Positions 31,054 to 40,561 of a stretch of DNA of 64,000 bases are shown piece after piece. Numbering within the stretch: position 1 is the first letter of the stretch; every line of letters starts with the position of its first letter. The notes under the pieces are model-generated. The model was not told the origin of the DNA and made no database searches. It saw only the letters and a list, made by a program, of their open reading frames with translations. The stretch comes from Parerythrobacter_A sp963799315 (lineage in GTDB: Bacteria > Pseudomonadota > Alphaproteobacteria > Sphingomonadales > Sphingomonadaceae). Both the position numbers and the translations under genes were made by a program. Location: positions 62,001 through 126,000 of the forward strand of contig CAWCWP010000002.1 in assembly GCA_963799315.1 (NCBI GenBank), given 5' to 3'.

Positions 31054-31256
31054 ACCGTTCGGCGCGGGTAGCGAAAACCGGTCCGTCGAACTGCCCGATG
31101 GGGGCGACCAACGCCGTCCATCGTTCATAGGCGCGAAAGCCCCTGCGCATTATTTCTACTCCCGACCGGAGCGATGAGAAGGCAGGTTTCCCCCCTGTTG
31201 CCTTTGCCTTCATTTTCCATCGTTCCGGAACAAGCGTGACGAACGCTGACATGGAA

Positions 31257-31291
31257 CCCTCGTGCCAATGCCCCCGGCACGAGGGTTTTTT
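31257..31291 (+). terminator. Strong Rho-independent terminator
   Basis: A 10-base-pair stem (31257-31266 with 31276-31285), a 9-base loop and six Ts. It is the only good terminator after lolA but sits 204 bases past its stop, leaving an unusually long 3' region; it also lies 10 bases from the stop of the convergent phosphatase gene. Confidence 0.85.
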
Positions 31292-31301
31292 GTTGGCGCG
31301 G

Positions 31302-32759
31302 TTACTCCGCCGCTTCCTGTTCCATATCCCAGCCGAAACTGCGGCGCATGATGTCGTAGATGCGGTTCTGCTCCATCACGCCGCGCACACCTTCCGCGCC
31401 CGGGCCCTGGCCATATAGCGCCACATCTTCGCCGGCATGGGTCTCGCTGCCCAGCGGGACGAGCGATTGCTGGATGGCGGACAGGCCGGTTTCCGGCACG
31501 GCGCGTTCGCCGGATACGGCACCCGGGCCATTGGCATAGCCCAGCGTGGTGTAAGGCTTGCCGTCCCCTGCCAGCGTCGGACTGTCCGGCGCGCTCCCGT
31601 CATCGTCCTCGCCCCCTCCGGACGGCGGCACGACGAGGCCCAGAATGTCGTTCCCGCGGCGCGGATAGCCCGCAATAGTGAAGACGTGGCTGTGATCGGC
31701 AGTCACGAGGATCAGAGTATCGTCGGGGTCGGTGGTGTCGATGGCCTGCTGGATCGCGTTGGCAAACTCGACGGTTTCCTCAAGCGCGTAGCCTGCCTGA
31801 CTGCCGTGATGCGCGTGGTCGATCCGACCGCTTTCGACCATCAGGTAATAGCCCTCGTCATTGGCGGACAGGCGTGTGATAGCGGCCTCGGTCAGTTCGG
31901 TCAGCGTAGGCTCCGTGCTGTCGACCTCGCGGTCCGGCATGTAGGTCATGTGGCTGGGCGAGAAGAGACCGAAGACGGGCCGGTCCGCCGGTGCCGCCGC
32001 CAGCTCGGCTCGCGTTTCGACATAGCTGCCACCGGTTCGCGCCACCCATTGCGCAGGCAAGTCCGCTTCGGCCACCGCGCGACGGCCCTGTCCGGCACTG
32101 CCGAAGAAGCCGCCCCGCCCGCCGCCGAGCGCCACGTCGAAATCGCTGGCGACGAGCTGGCTGGCGATATCCACGCAGCCTGCCTCGCGCTGTTCGGCGG
32201 GCATAGCGCTGTCGGCTTCCCAGTTGCGGTCCGCACTGCGCGCATAGACGGCGGCAGGGGTCGCATGGGTCAGGCGCGCGGTGCTGACGATGCCGACCGC
32301 CAGCCCGCGCCGCTTCGCTTCCTCCCCGATCAACGGCAGCGGATTGGCTTTGGCCGACGCGCAATCGCCGCGCGTGGTGTCCGGCCCCACACCGATCAGG
32401 CCGATGCGCGTTTTCATTCCTGAATTCATCGCCGTTGCCGTACCCGCGCTGTCGGGCACCTGCGCATCGGTGTTGTAGGTCTTGACCAGCGCCACATTTT
32501 CGAACCGTTCGAACGACAGCACGTTCTCCTCGCCCGTCTCGCCCCGTTTCTGTCCGGCATAGATGCGCGCGGCGGTGATGGTGGAAATGCCCATGCCGTC
32601 GCCGATGAACAGGATGACGTTTTTCGCACGCGCAGGCGCTGTTTCCTGCGCCACGACAGCCGGGGCGACGGGCGCGGTTCCCTGCTGTGCGGAGGCTGCG
32701 GAACACGCGGCCAGTGGCAGCAGGGCGAAAGCGATGAGGGACGGGGCAGGCTTGAACAT
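31302..32759 (-). CDS. phoA: Alkaline phosphatase, lipoprotein
   Basis: 485 residues of the PhoA superfamily. A lipobox (LPLAAC, Cys19) suggests lipid anchoring. Metal site and nucleophile are clear: VILFIGDGMG (Asp54) and the nucleophile Ser104 in VPDSAGTATA. Later ligands are the Asp and His of SGRIDHAHHGS and of VTADHSH. AGGAG lies 8 bases before the ATG at 32759. An acidic insert (GGGEDDDGSAPDSP) near the C-terminus is outside the conserved core. Unlike pstS, no Pho box is visible in the 68 bases upstream. It is divergent from xth. The frame is intact. Confidence 0.92.
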   Translation of the reverse strand: MFKPAPSLIAFALLPLAACSAASAQQGTAPVAPAVVAQETAPARAKNVILFIGDGMGISTITAARIYAGQKRGETGEENVLSFERFENVALVKTYNTDAQVPDSAGTATAMNSGMKTRIGLIGVGPDTTRGDCASAKANPLPLIGEEAKRRGLAVGIVSTARLTHATPAAVYARSADRNWEADSAMPAEQREAGCVDIASQLVASDFDVALGGGRGGFFGSAGQGRRAVAEADLPAQWVARTGGSYVETRAELAAAPADRPVFGLFSPSHMTYMPDREVDSTEPTLTELTEAAITRLSANDEGYYLMVESGRIDHAHHGSQAGYALEETVEFANAIQQAIDTTDPDDTLILVTADHSHVFTIAGYPRRGNDILGLVVPPSGGGEDDDGSAPDSPTLAGDGKPYTTLGYANGPGAVSGERAVPETGLSAIQQSLVPLGSETHAGEDVALYGQGPGAEGVRGVMEQNRIYDIMRRSFGWDMEQEAAE

Positions 32760-32827
32760 TGGTCTAACTCCTGATCGACGGGGCACGGCGCTTGCTGGCA
32801 CAGGGTGCCGCACCTAAAGCATGGCGC

Positions 32828-33616
32828 ATGGTTAGCATCACCACATGGAACATCAATTCGGTTCGCCTGCGCATCGACCAGGTCACACGGTTTCTTGCCG
32901 AGAAAGCACCCGATGTGCTGTGCCTGCAGGAGATCAAGTGCCAGGAACCGCAGTTCCCTTACGAGGCGTTTCGCGCGGCGGGCTACGAACATTTCGCGGT
33001 GCATGGCCAGAAGGGCTATCACGGCGTCGCCACGGTCAGCCGCCTGCCGATGCACGAGATCGACCGGCACGACTGGCAGGCCAATGGCGAGGCGCGCCAT
33101 GTCGCGGTACGGCTGGACGATCACGATATCGCCATCGACAATGTCTATGTCCCGGCGGGCGGCGATATTCCCGACCGCGCCGTGAACGCCAAGTTCGGCC
33201 AGAAGCTGGACTTTCTGGAACGGATGACACGCTGGGCCGAGACGGTGGACCGGCCCACCCTGATCGTCGGCGATTTCAATATCGCCCCGCTGGAAAGCGA
33301 CGTGTGGAGCCACAAGCAACTGCTCAAGGTCGTCAGCCATACGCCGCTGGAAGTGGAAACGCTGGCCCGTTTCCAGGCTGCGCATGGCTGGGTCGATATC
33401 GGGCGCGAGCATATCGCCGCGCCGCAACGCTATTACAGCTGGTGGAGCTATCGCGCGAAGAACTGGCGCACCGGCGATCGGGGGCGGCGGCTGGACCACA
33501 TGTGGGCCAGCCCGGCGCTCGCCGCGCAGGCGACCGCGCATGGCGTGTACGAGGATGCGCGCGACTGGGAGAAACCATCGGACCACATCCCGCTGACCAC
33601 GGAGTTCGCGCTCTGA
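32828..33616 (+). CDS. xth: Exodeoxyribonuclease III (AP endonuclease)
   Basis: 262 residues of the exonuclease III/APE family, repairing abasic sites. The N-terminus SITTWNINSVRLR is typical. The metal-binding Glu is Glu35 in LCLQEIKCQ. GYHGVATVSRLP, LIVGDFNIAP, YSWWSYR and the terminal Asp-His in SDHIPL complete the active site. The ATG at 32828 follows the phosphatase start by 68 bases on the other strand. The stop runs into the ribA coding region. Confidence 0.96.
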   Translation: MVSITTWNINSVRLRIDQVTRFLAEKAPDVLCLQEIKCQEPQFPYEAFRAAGYEHFAVHGQKGYHGVATVSRLPMHEIDRHDWQANGEARHVAVRLDDHDIAIDNVYVPAGGDIPDRAVNAKFGQKLDFLERMTRWAETVDRPTLIVGDFNIAPLESDVWSHKQLLKVVSHTPLEVETLARFQAAHGWVDIGREHIAAPQRYYSWWSYRAKNWRTGDRGRRLDHMWASPALAAQATAHGVYEDARDWEKPSDHIPLTTEFAL

Positions 33617-34682
33617 CGGGCGCGCCGTCTCCGCAACGCCGCGTCGCGCGGGCGATCGACGCGCTGCGTCACGGCTGGCCGATTGCGTTTGCCGACGGGC
33701 CGGTGCTGCTGCCCTGTCGAAACGGCGATTGCGAGCGAAGCGCGGGCATCGCAGGCGCTGATTTCCTCGGCGCGCGCGGCCACGCTGAAACTCAGCAACC
33801 AGCGCGAAGCGGCAACGGCGCATGCGCCGGTCCTGCTGGAAGGCGCCGAGCCGTTCGACTTGCAAGCCGCGCACGCGCTGGCCGACCCTGCGCTGGATCT
33901 TGCCAACCCGCTGAAAGGGCCGTTCCGCGCGCTTGCATGCGACTGGCCGGATGTCGCGAAAGCGGCGCTGGAACTGGCGCGGCTGGCGGGGATATTGCCC
34001 GCCTTCCTGGTCGATGCGAGCGACGCGGGCGAGGCGGAAGTCGGTGCAGGCAAGCGATCTTGCCGCGTGGTCCGACCCGGCGCGGCTGGCCATCGCGACC
34101 CGCGCGAAGCTGCCCGTCGCGGCCAGCGAAACTGGCGAGATCGTGGCGTTCCGCAGCGCCGACGACATGCGCGAGCATGTCGCGCTGGTTATCGGGCGAC
34201 AATCTGCCGACACCGTGCCGCTGGTGCGGCTGCATTCCGAATGCCTGACCGGCGATGTACTGGGCAGCCTGAAATGCGACTGCGGACCGCAACTCGATGC
34301 GGCGCTTGGCACAATGTCGGACGAAGCACGCGATGGCGGCTACGGTATCCTGCTCTATCTGCGGCAGGAAGGGCGCGGCATCGGGCTGGTCAACAAACTG
34401 CGCGCGTATCGGTTGCAGGACCAGGGGTTCGATACGGTGGACGCGAACCAGCGGCTCGGCCTGCCCGACGAAGCCCGCGATTTTCCGGTGGCCGCACGGA
34501 TGCTGGCGCTGCTGGGCGTGCGCGATATCCGGTTGATGACCAACAACCCGGCAAAGGTCGCCGCGCTGGAGACTGCCGGTGTTACGGTGCGCGAGCGGGT
34601 GGCGCATAGCTTGCCCGACAACCCGCACAACCGGCACTATCTCGCCACCAAGCGCGACCGTTCGGGACACCTGCTGCCATGA
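33613..34682 (+). CDS. ribA: GTP cyclohydrolase II, two frameshifts, start uncertain
   Basis: Opens GTP in the first step of riboflavin synthesis. The C-terminal core is complete: zinc site in LHSECLTGDVLGSLKCDCGP, RQEGRGIGLVNKLRAY, VDANQRLGLPDEARDF and MTNNPAKVAAL. The N-terminal 130 residues (RVARAIDALRHGWPIAFAD ...) belong to the alphaproteobacterial form that carries an extra domain in front. The frame changes near 33715 and 34050, each by a single base. No ATG, GTG or TTG lies at the expected start; the frame reads through the xth stop region, so either CTG 33613 is used or another indel hides the start. The stop overlaps the acetyltransferase start (ATGA). Confidence 0.88.
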
Positions 34683-35191
34683 CCGCCATTACCATTCGCC
34701 CCGAACAGCCTGCCGATAAGGCCCGTATCCATACGCTGACAAACGATGCGTTTCGGGACATGCCGTTCAGCGATGGCAGCGAAGCGGGTATCGTCGATGC
34801 CTTGCGCGCTGCGGGCGATCTGGCGCTGTCGCTGGTGGCCGAAAACGATGTCGGGATCGTCGGCCATATCGCCTTTTCACCGGTGACCATCGATGGCGAT
34901 GTGCGAGGCTGGTACGGTTTGGGGCCGGTCTCGGTGGAGCCTGCGCTGCAACGCCAGCACATCGGCACCGAGCTTATCACGCGCGGCATCGCCGATATGC
35001 GAACGCAGGGTGCGCGCTGGCATCGTCCTGCTGGCAATCCGGGCTTCTATGGTCGCTTCGGGTTCGAGCACGACCCGGCCCTGCGTTATCCGGGGCCACC
35101 GGCGGAATATTTCCAGAGACTTGTCATCGAAGGCGACGCGCCGAACGGCATCGTCAGCTATGCGCCCGCCTTTTCACCAAAGTCAGCGTAG
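34679..35191 (+). CDS. GNAT-family N-acetyltransferase
   Basis: 170 residues. The fold runs from ITIRPEQPADKARIHTLTNDAF through HIAFSPVTIDG and YGLGPVSVEPALQRQHIGTELI (the acetyl-CoA pyrophosphate loop) to GNPGFYGRFGFEHD. Between 35014 and 35033 the encoded residues WHRPAG replace the expected GIVLLG strand; reading the same bases one frame over restores it, so a pair of compensating single-base changes is likely. The substrate is unknown. It is coupled to ribA by ATGA and is convergent with the DksA-type gene, overlapping it by 9 bases. Confidence 0.88.
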   Translation: MTAITIRPEQPADKARIHTLTNDAFRDMPFSDGSEAGIVDALRAAGDLALSLVAENDVGIVGHIAFSPVTIDGDVRGWYGLGPVSVEPALQRQHIGTELITRGIADMRTQGARWHRPAGNPGFYGRFGFEHDPALRYPGPPAEYFQRLVIEGDAPNGIVSYAPAFSPKSA

Positions 35192-35449
35192 CTGCGAATC
35201 CTTGCTGCCGCGCCGGTTATAGGCGGTCTGCCGCAGCGTCCCGTCGCGCTTGGACTGGCATTGCACGCATGTCTGCACGCCGGAGACGGCTTGGCGTCGA
35301 CGTTCCGGGATAGGCTCGCCGCAATCCTCGCAATATTCGGCCGATGCGCGCCCGCTGGACATACGCCTCCGCGCTGCCGCGACCGCATCGTTTACATTGT
35401 CGTCGATCTGATCCTGCACCGCGCCATCGCGTGCCCATCCGCCTGCCAT
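35183..35449 (-). CDS. DksA/TraR-type C4 zinc-finger protein
   Basis: 88 residues, the short TraR-like form without the long DksA coiled coil. Four cysteines (40, 43, 61, 64) form the finger CEDCGEPIPERRR ... TCVQCQ. An acidic Asp-containing helix precedes it (DQIDDNVNDAVAAARRR). Proteins of this type bind in the RNA polymerase secondary channel, but many short homologues are uncharacterised. It is the last of three minus-strand genes after recQ and the beta-helix gene, with a 40-base gap. Confidence 0.88.
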   Translation of the reverse strand: MAGGWARDGAVQDQIDDNVNDAVAAARRRMSSGRASAEYCEDCGEPIPERRRQAVSGVQTCVQCQSKRDGTLRQTAYNRRGSKDSQLR

Positions 35450-35489
35450 GCCATAACAACGGCAGCGGCCAGGCCAGGTTCCGGCAAGT

Positions 35490-36493
35490 CTAGCGGCGCT
35501 CGAATTTCGCGAGACCGGTGCCCAGCGTATTTGGACCGATATCGAGTGCGGCACCCGACCAGTCCGCCACGAAAATCGTGTTGCGGCTGACCGCAGGGGC
35601 AAGCCGCGCATCGTTGCCGGCGATCTGGAGGCCGTCCGAACTGTGCAGGCGTCCTTCGGCCTGCACAGCGATGAAGGCGGAGTAGTTTTCCTTGTCCTTG
35701 CCCTGCACGAACCAGTTATTGGTAATCTGGCCGGTCGCCCCGGCAGGCAGGTCGATCATGTAATTGGTGGAACGACCCGCCGAATCGTCGAAGCTCGATG
35801 CCGCAATCTCGACCTTCGCCGCGCGCGCTTTTACGTAATGCCCGCCGGTGCCTTTCTCGAACCGGCTGCGCGTGACGCGAAGGTGGCCGTAATCGCCGAT
35901 ATAGATGGAATGCGCGCACCCGCCCGCGCCTTCGCAGGTGCCAAGCCCGCTGAAGGTGGATTTGTCGATCACGATGCGCCCGTTGGCGTCGTTGCCCGAC
36001 AGGATGCCCTGCTGGCTGTCGTAGAACCAGCTTTGCGAAACGGTCAGATTGCCTTTTTCGAGCCGGATGCCGCTGCCGTTGAAATCGGGCACGGCCATAT
36101 TCTGGAATGTCAGGCCGGAAACCTGCGCCGAGCTGCCGCGCAGCACCAGCGCCGCCTTGCCTTCGCAGGTCGTGCGGTCGAACACCGCGCGGCCCGGCTC
36201 GCTCGCCATGTAGGAGATGTTGCCCGCCGCCTGCACCGCGCACTGGCGATGCGTGCCCGAGGCAACCGCAATGGTGCCGGTGCCCGCGCCGATGGCGTTT
36301 ACCGCATCCTGCAACCGGTCATAGCCGCGCCCGCTTTCGACGACGGTGAAGCTGGAACCCGATCCTGCGCAAACAGCGCGCCCGCCGGAATGGCGACGAC
36401 GGCGGCGAAGGCGACAAGCCATGCCGTGCGCGGAATGCGGCGCGCGACGGTGTGTGCAGGAAGGAGAGCGGGTGCAGGTGCGGTTTGGGTCAT
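35490..36493 (-). CDS. Right-handed beta-helix repeat protein, exported or membrane-anchored, one frameshift
   Basis: About 334 residues. The N-terminus has one hydrophobic segment (TAWLVAFAAVVAIPAGALFAQ) in one frame; the rest, from SFTVVESGRGYDRLQDAVNAI, lies in another, with the change near 36362. The body shows turn-by-turn beta-helix repeats: LVLRGSSAQVSGLTFQNM, GNLTVSQSWFYDSQQGIL, RIVIDKSTFSGL, HLRVTRSRFEKG and VEIAASSFDDS. This is the parallel-helix pattern of pectate-lyase-like proteins. No catalytic residues can be assigned. It may bind or cut a surface polysaccharide; this is inference. Confidence 0.75.
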
Positions 36494-36555
36494 TTCACCG
36501 GCGATAAGCCGAAAAGGTAAACGCGCCGTAAAGGGTGTTCGCCCCCGGCACAGGG

Positions 36556-38395
36556 TCACATATTGCGAATGACCGCCAGAAACGCATCGCCATAGGATTG
36601 CCGCTTCTTCGCGCCGACACCGCTGATGCGGCCCAGCTCTTCCATGCTGGCGGGACGCTGCGATGCCATGTCGCGCAGGACCGAATCGTGGAAGATGACA
36701 TAGGGCGGCAGCTGCGCCTCGCGCGCCAGATCGCGGCGCAGTTCGCGCAGCGCGTCGAACAGCGGATCGTCGACAGGATTAGGGGTGGTATCGCCCGACC
36801 GCGCGCGGCCCCCTGCCCGGCCGCGCCCTTTCGACTTCGCGGGCGGTACCACCATCGCCACCGCCGCATTGCCGGTCAGGATGTCGCGCGCATCGCCGCC
36901 CAGCGCCAGCCCGCCATGCTCCGTCGCCACCAGGCTGCCGCGCGCCTGCAAGGCGCGGCTCAGCGGCTGCAGCAGCCGCGCATCCTCGCCTTCCACGATG
37001 CCGAACACGCTGAGCCGGTCATGGCCGCGTTGCTGCACCCGGTCGTCCGAACTGCCGGTCAGCACCTTCTGGATATGCCCGAAGCCGAAGCTCTGCCCGG
37101 TGCGATAGACCGCCGAGAGCAGCTTGCGCGCCAGATCGGTCGCATCGGTCACCTTGGGCGGCGACAGGCAGTTGTCGCAATTCCCGCAAGTCTTGGGCGG
37201 CTCCTCGCCGAAATGCCGCAGCAGCACCGCGCGGCGGCAGGCGGCGGTTTCGACCAGCGCGGCCAGCGCATTGAGTCGCGCCAGTTCCTCGCCCTTGCGA
37301 TCGTCCGGCAATTCGTCCGCCCATTGCCGCGCCTGCGTGAAATCGCCTGCACCCCACAGCATTTCGGCGCGTGCCGGATCGCCGTCGCGCCCCGCACGGC
37401 CCGTTTCCTGGTAATAGGCCTCGATGGATTTGGGGATGCCCGCATGGGCCACGAAGCGCACATCCGGCTTGTCGATCCCCATGCCGAACGCGATGGTGGC
37501 GACGATCACCATGTCCTCGCTCGCCACGAAGTCGGCCTGGTTGGCGGCGCGCGTCTCCGGGTCCAGCCCGGCATGATAGGGGCGCACTTCGCGGCCCGTC
37601 GCGGCGGCCAGCTTGTCGGCGATATCCTCCACCTTGCGGCGGCTTTGCGCATAGACGATGCCCGGCCCCGGCGTCTCCGCCATCAGTGCCGCGATCTGGC
37701 GCACCGGATTGGCGCGGGCGCGAATGGCATAGCGGATATTGGGCCGGTCGAACCCCGCCAGCACCAGCCCGTCTGCCGGAATGCCCAGTTGCGACAGGAT
37801 GTCGGCCCGCGTCCGCCCGTCCGCCGTCGCCGTCAGCGCGAGGCGCGGCACGTCGGGAAAGGCGTCCATCAGCGGGCGCAGCTGGCGATAGTCGGGGCGG
37901 AAATCATGGCCCCATTCGGACACGCAATGCGCCTCGTCCACCGCGAACAGGGCAATGTCCGCCGAGGTCAGGAAATCGAGGAATTGCGACTGGCTGGCGC
38001 GTTCGGGCGCGACGTAGAGCAAGGTCCAGCGCGCCCTCGCGATAGGCGTCCATCGTCTCGCGCCAGTCGGCATCGGCGCTGGTCAGCGTGGCGGCGCGGA
38101 TACCGTTGGCGCGCGCGCTGCGCAGCTGGTCATGCATCAAGGCAATCAGCGGCGAGATGACCACGCAGGTGCCGTGCAGCATCGCGGCGGGCAGCTGGTA
38201 CGTCAGCGACTTGCCCGCACCGGTCGGCATGACGGCCAGCGTGCTGTTCCCGCCCAGCACACGCGCCACCACGTCGGCCTGGCGACCGCGAAACGTATCG
38301 AACCCGAACAGCTCGCGCATCCGCACCCGCGCCTGTTCGAGCGCATCATCGGTGGTGGCGGGATTGTCCGGCAGGGGCGGTAAGTCTGGTTGCAT
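36556..38395 (-). CDS. recQ: ATP-dependent DNA helicase RecQ, one frameshift
   Basis: About 613 residues. Motif 0 FGFDTFRGRQ, Walker A MPTGAGKS, DEAH box in AVDEAHCVSEWGHDFRP, LALTATAD, and the helicase-C motifs GIVYAQSRRKVEDIA and YYQETGRAGRDG. The zinc-binding cysteines are in CRRAVLLRHFGE and KTCGNCDNCLSP. The RQC winged helix has GFGHIQKVLTGS. A C-terminal HRDC domain is present (DPLFDALRELRRDLA ... RISGVGAKK). The frame changes once near 38028, just before LLYVAPE. It acts in recombination and fork repair. Confidence 0.95.
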
Positions 38396-38515
38396 TATCG
38401 CGCCTGTGCCAGACCGCTTCGCGCTCGCAAACAGCCGCACGATGAAATAGCGCTTTGCGACGGGGAAAAGCAGGCGCTATCCTGCGCCGCAACAGTCCAT
38501 TCGGGAGAATATCGC

Positions 38516-38837
38516 ATGACCACCGCCATCCGCACCGCCATCCTTTCCACCACGGCCCTGGCGCTTGCCGCATGTGGCGGGACCGAAGATGCTTCCTACG
38601 AAGCGGAAGCCGAAACGGTGGAAATCCCCGCTGCCGAAGCGATGGAAGAGGTGGTGGAGGAACCGGTCGTGGCACCCCGCACCGGCCCCTGAACCCGCGC
38701 CCGTGCCGACGGCCACCCGCGTTGCGCCTTCGGTCGATGCCGAAGCCGATACCGCCGCCGACGAAGCGGAAGCCGCCGTCGCCGATATCGAGGCGCTGAT
38801 CGGCGGGTCGGATGAAGAGGACGCGGCGGCGCAATGA
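38516..38837 (+). CDS. Small acidic lipoprotein, one frameshift
   Basis: About 106 residues once the shift is closed. The lipobox LALAACGG makes it a lipoprotein, and the mature part is Glu/Ala-rich, then Pro/Ala-rich (APAPEPAPVP), then acidic again. One extra C in a CCCC run near 38683 ends the first frame early at 38692; without it the frame runs to 38837. GGGAG is 8 bases before the ATG. It has no recognised family. The stop overlaps the next lipoprotein start (ATGA). It is divergent from recQ. Confidence 0.68.
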
Positions 38838-39019
38838 TACAGCGCCCGCTCGCACTGGCAGCGGTGGCTTTTGCGCTGGCGGCATGCGGCGCATCGGACA
38901 ATGATCCCGGCCCCGGCGGCGTAACCGTCGGCGAAGCCCGCGCTCTGGACGAAGCCGCACAGATGATCGAGGAACGGCGGCCGGCGGTGGAAGAGCCTGC
39001 CGAAAACAAAGAGGAGTAA
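38834..39019 (+). CDS. Small acidic lipoprotein
   Basis: 61 residues: a hydrophobic N-terminus ending in the lipobox ALAACGAS, then a short acidic helical tail ending AENKEE. It is translationally coupled to the similar lipoprotein just upstream, and the pair is followed directly by an inverted repeat. The function is unknown. The lipobox, coupling and composition support a real gene. Confidence 0.6.
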   Translation: MIQRPLALAAVAFALAACGASDNDPGPGGVTVGEARALDEAAQMIEERRPAVEEPAENKEE

Positions 39020-39026
39020 CTCTTCT

Positions 39027-39150
39027 TTCCTCCCCAATTCTTTGGGGAGGGGGACCGCCCGAAGGGGGGTGGAGGGGTACCTTCGAGGCTCGCCAGACAC
39101 CCCTCCCCCAGCTTCGCTGGTCCCCCTCCCCTCCTTCGGCGGGGAGGAAC
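39027..39150. repeat. Imperfect inverted repeat of G/C-run palindromes
   Basis: The left half (39027-39078) and right half (39098-39150) are rich in CTCCCC and GGGGAG and largely complementary. Each half also forms its own hairpin, for example CTCCCCAA with TTGGGGAG at the left and CCAGC-TTC-GCTGG at the right. This looks like the dispersed palindromic element common in sphingomonad intergenic DNA (from memory). It lies between the lipoprotein pair and the CoA-transferase and may end the upstream transcript. Confidence 0.7.
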
Positions 39151-39161
39151 AGGAAACCGAT

Positions 39162-40400
39162 ATGCACACCCTTCTCCCCGACCTTTCGCTCGTCGAAGTT
39201 TCCAGCTTCGTCGCGTCGCCCACCGCCGGGCTGTATTGCGCGCAGATGGGTGCGGACGTGGTACGCGTCGACAATATCGGCGGGGGGCTGGATTATCACC
39301 GCTACATGCTGACGCGCGAGGGGCGGTCGCTGAGCTGGGAAAACCTCAATCGCGGCAAGCGCAGCGTGGCGCTGGACCTGCGCGGCGGCGAAGGGCGCGA
39401 ACTGTGTGTCGAACTGGCGCGGCAAACGGGCACGATGCTGACCAACCTGCCCGAGAAGAGCTTCCTTGCGCATGACACCGTGGCGGCGGGACGCGAGGAT
39501 TTCGTGTCGCTGCGCATTATGGGCTGGCATGACGGGCGCCAGGCGATGGATTTCACCGTCAACGCCGCCAGCGGCTATCCGCTGATGGGCGGGCCGGAGG
39601 AATGGCCCGACCCTGCCAAGGCCGGCGACCCGCCGCCGGTGAACCAGATCCTGCCGGCGTGGGATTTCATCACCGGAGCCTACAGCGCCTTCGCCCTCGT
39701 CGCTGCTCATCACAACCGCACGCGCACCGGACACGGCGCGGAATTGCGCGTGCCGCTGGGCGATGTGGCGATGGGCACGGTCGCCAATAGCGGCGCGATG
39801 GCGGAAATGCTGTATCGTGGCGGTGATCGAGAACGGTTGGGCAACGCCATCTGGGGCGCATTCGGGCGCGATTTCCGCAGTCGCGACGGCGTCCGCTTCA
39901 TGGTGGCCGCGCTGACACAGAAGCAATGGCACGGACTGGTCGAGGCGTTCGATCTGGCTACCGAAATTGCGACACTGGAGGCCGAACTGGACGTGCGCTT
40001 TGCCGATGGCGACGTGCCCCGGTTCGAGCATCGCAAGCCGCTGTTCGCGCTGTTCGAGGCGCGGGCTGCGCAGCATGATTACGCCGCGCTGGAAGCACGC
40101 ATGGCGGCGGCAGGCACGACCTACGAACGCTATCGCACCATGCACGAGGCGGCGAGCGATCCGGCGCTGGTGGGTGACAACCCGCTTTTCGCAGCGTCCT
40201 CCGACAACCCCAGCGGCTTCGCATATCCGGCCCCGCGCAGCATGGTGCATATTGCGGGTGAGAAGCGCGGCGATCCCGCGCCTGCGCCATATCTGGGCGA
40301 ACATAGCGAGGAAGTGCTGGCCGAGCGGCTCGGCCTTGCCAGCGGCGCTATCGGCAAGCTGGTCGATAGCGGCACGGTGGCGCTGAGCGACGCTGCGTAA
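39162..40400 (+). CDS. CaiB/BaiF-family CoA-transferase
   Basis: 412 residues of class III CoA-transferase/racemase type. Key parts are LSLVEVSSFVASPTAGLYCAQMGADVVRVD, NLNRGKRSVALDL and, at the active site, the expected Asp (Asp130 in RQAMDFTVNAASGYP). The C-terminal part is typical (PLFALFEARAA ... YPAPRSMVHIAGEKR). AGGAAA is 5 bases before the ATG at 39162, which rules out the longer frame from 39042 through the repeat. It precedes a thiolase gene, so a role in acyl-CoA or sterol-type degradation is plausible. Confidence 0.9.
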   Translation: MHTLLPDLSLVEVSSFVASPTAGLYCAQMGADVVRVDNIGGGLDYHRYMLTREGRSLSWENLNRGKRSVALDLRGGEGRELCVELARQTGTMLTNLPEKSFLAHDTVAAGREDFVSLRIMGWHDGRQAMDFTVNAASGYPLMGGPEEWPDPAKAGDPPPVNQILPAWDFITGAYSAFALVAAHHNRTRTGHGAELRVPLGDVAMGTVANSGAMAEMLYRGGDRERLGNAIWGAFGRDFRSRDGVRFMVAALTQKQWHGLVEAFDLATEIATLEAELDVRFADGDVPRFEHRKPLFALFEARAAQHDYAALEARMAAAGTTYERYRTMHEAASDPALVGDNPLFAASSDNPSGFAYPAPRSMVHIAGEKRGDPAPAPYLGEHSEEVLAERLGLASGAIGKLVDSGTVALSDAA

Positions 40401-40561
40401 GGGGTCCTGTCCTACACGCCACCAAGCTGGCAAATGATGGGTATGACTAATGCCCGAACCATCGGCTCAGCGCGCACTTTTCAGCACTCCGGTTTTTGCC
40501 CCCTGGACAGTGTAACATGCGGTCCATGTCTCCAATTCCACTCGCGTGAAAGTGACCAGCC

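Noticed and set aside
31010..31252. An 80-codon minus-strand frame after lolA
   Set aside because: Overlaps the lolA 3' end by 44 bases, no ribosome site and no recognisable protein character. Kept as uncertain, not annotated.
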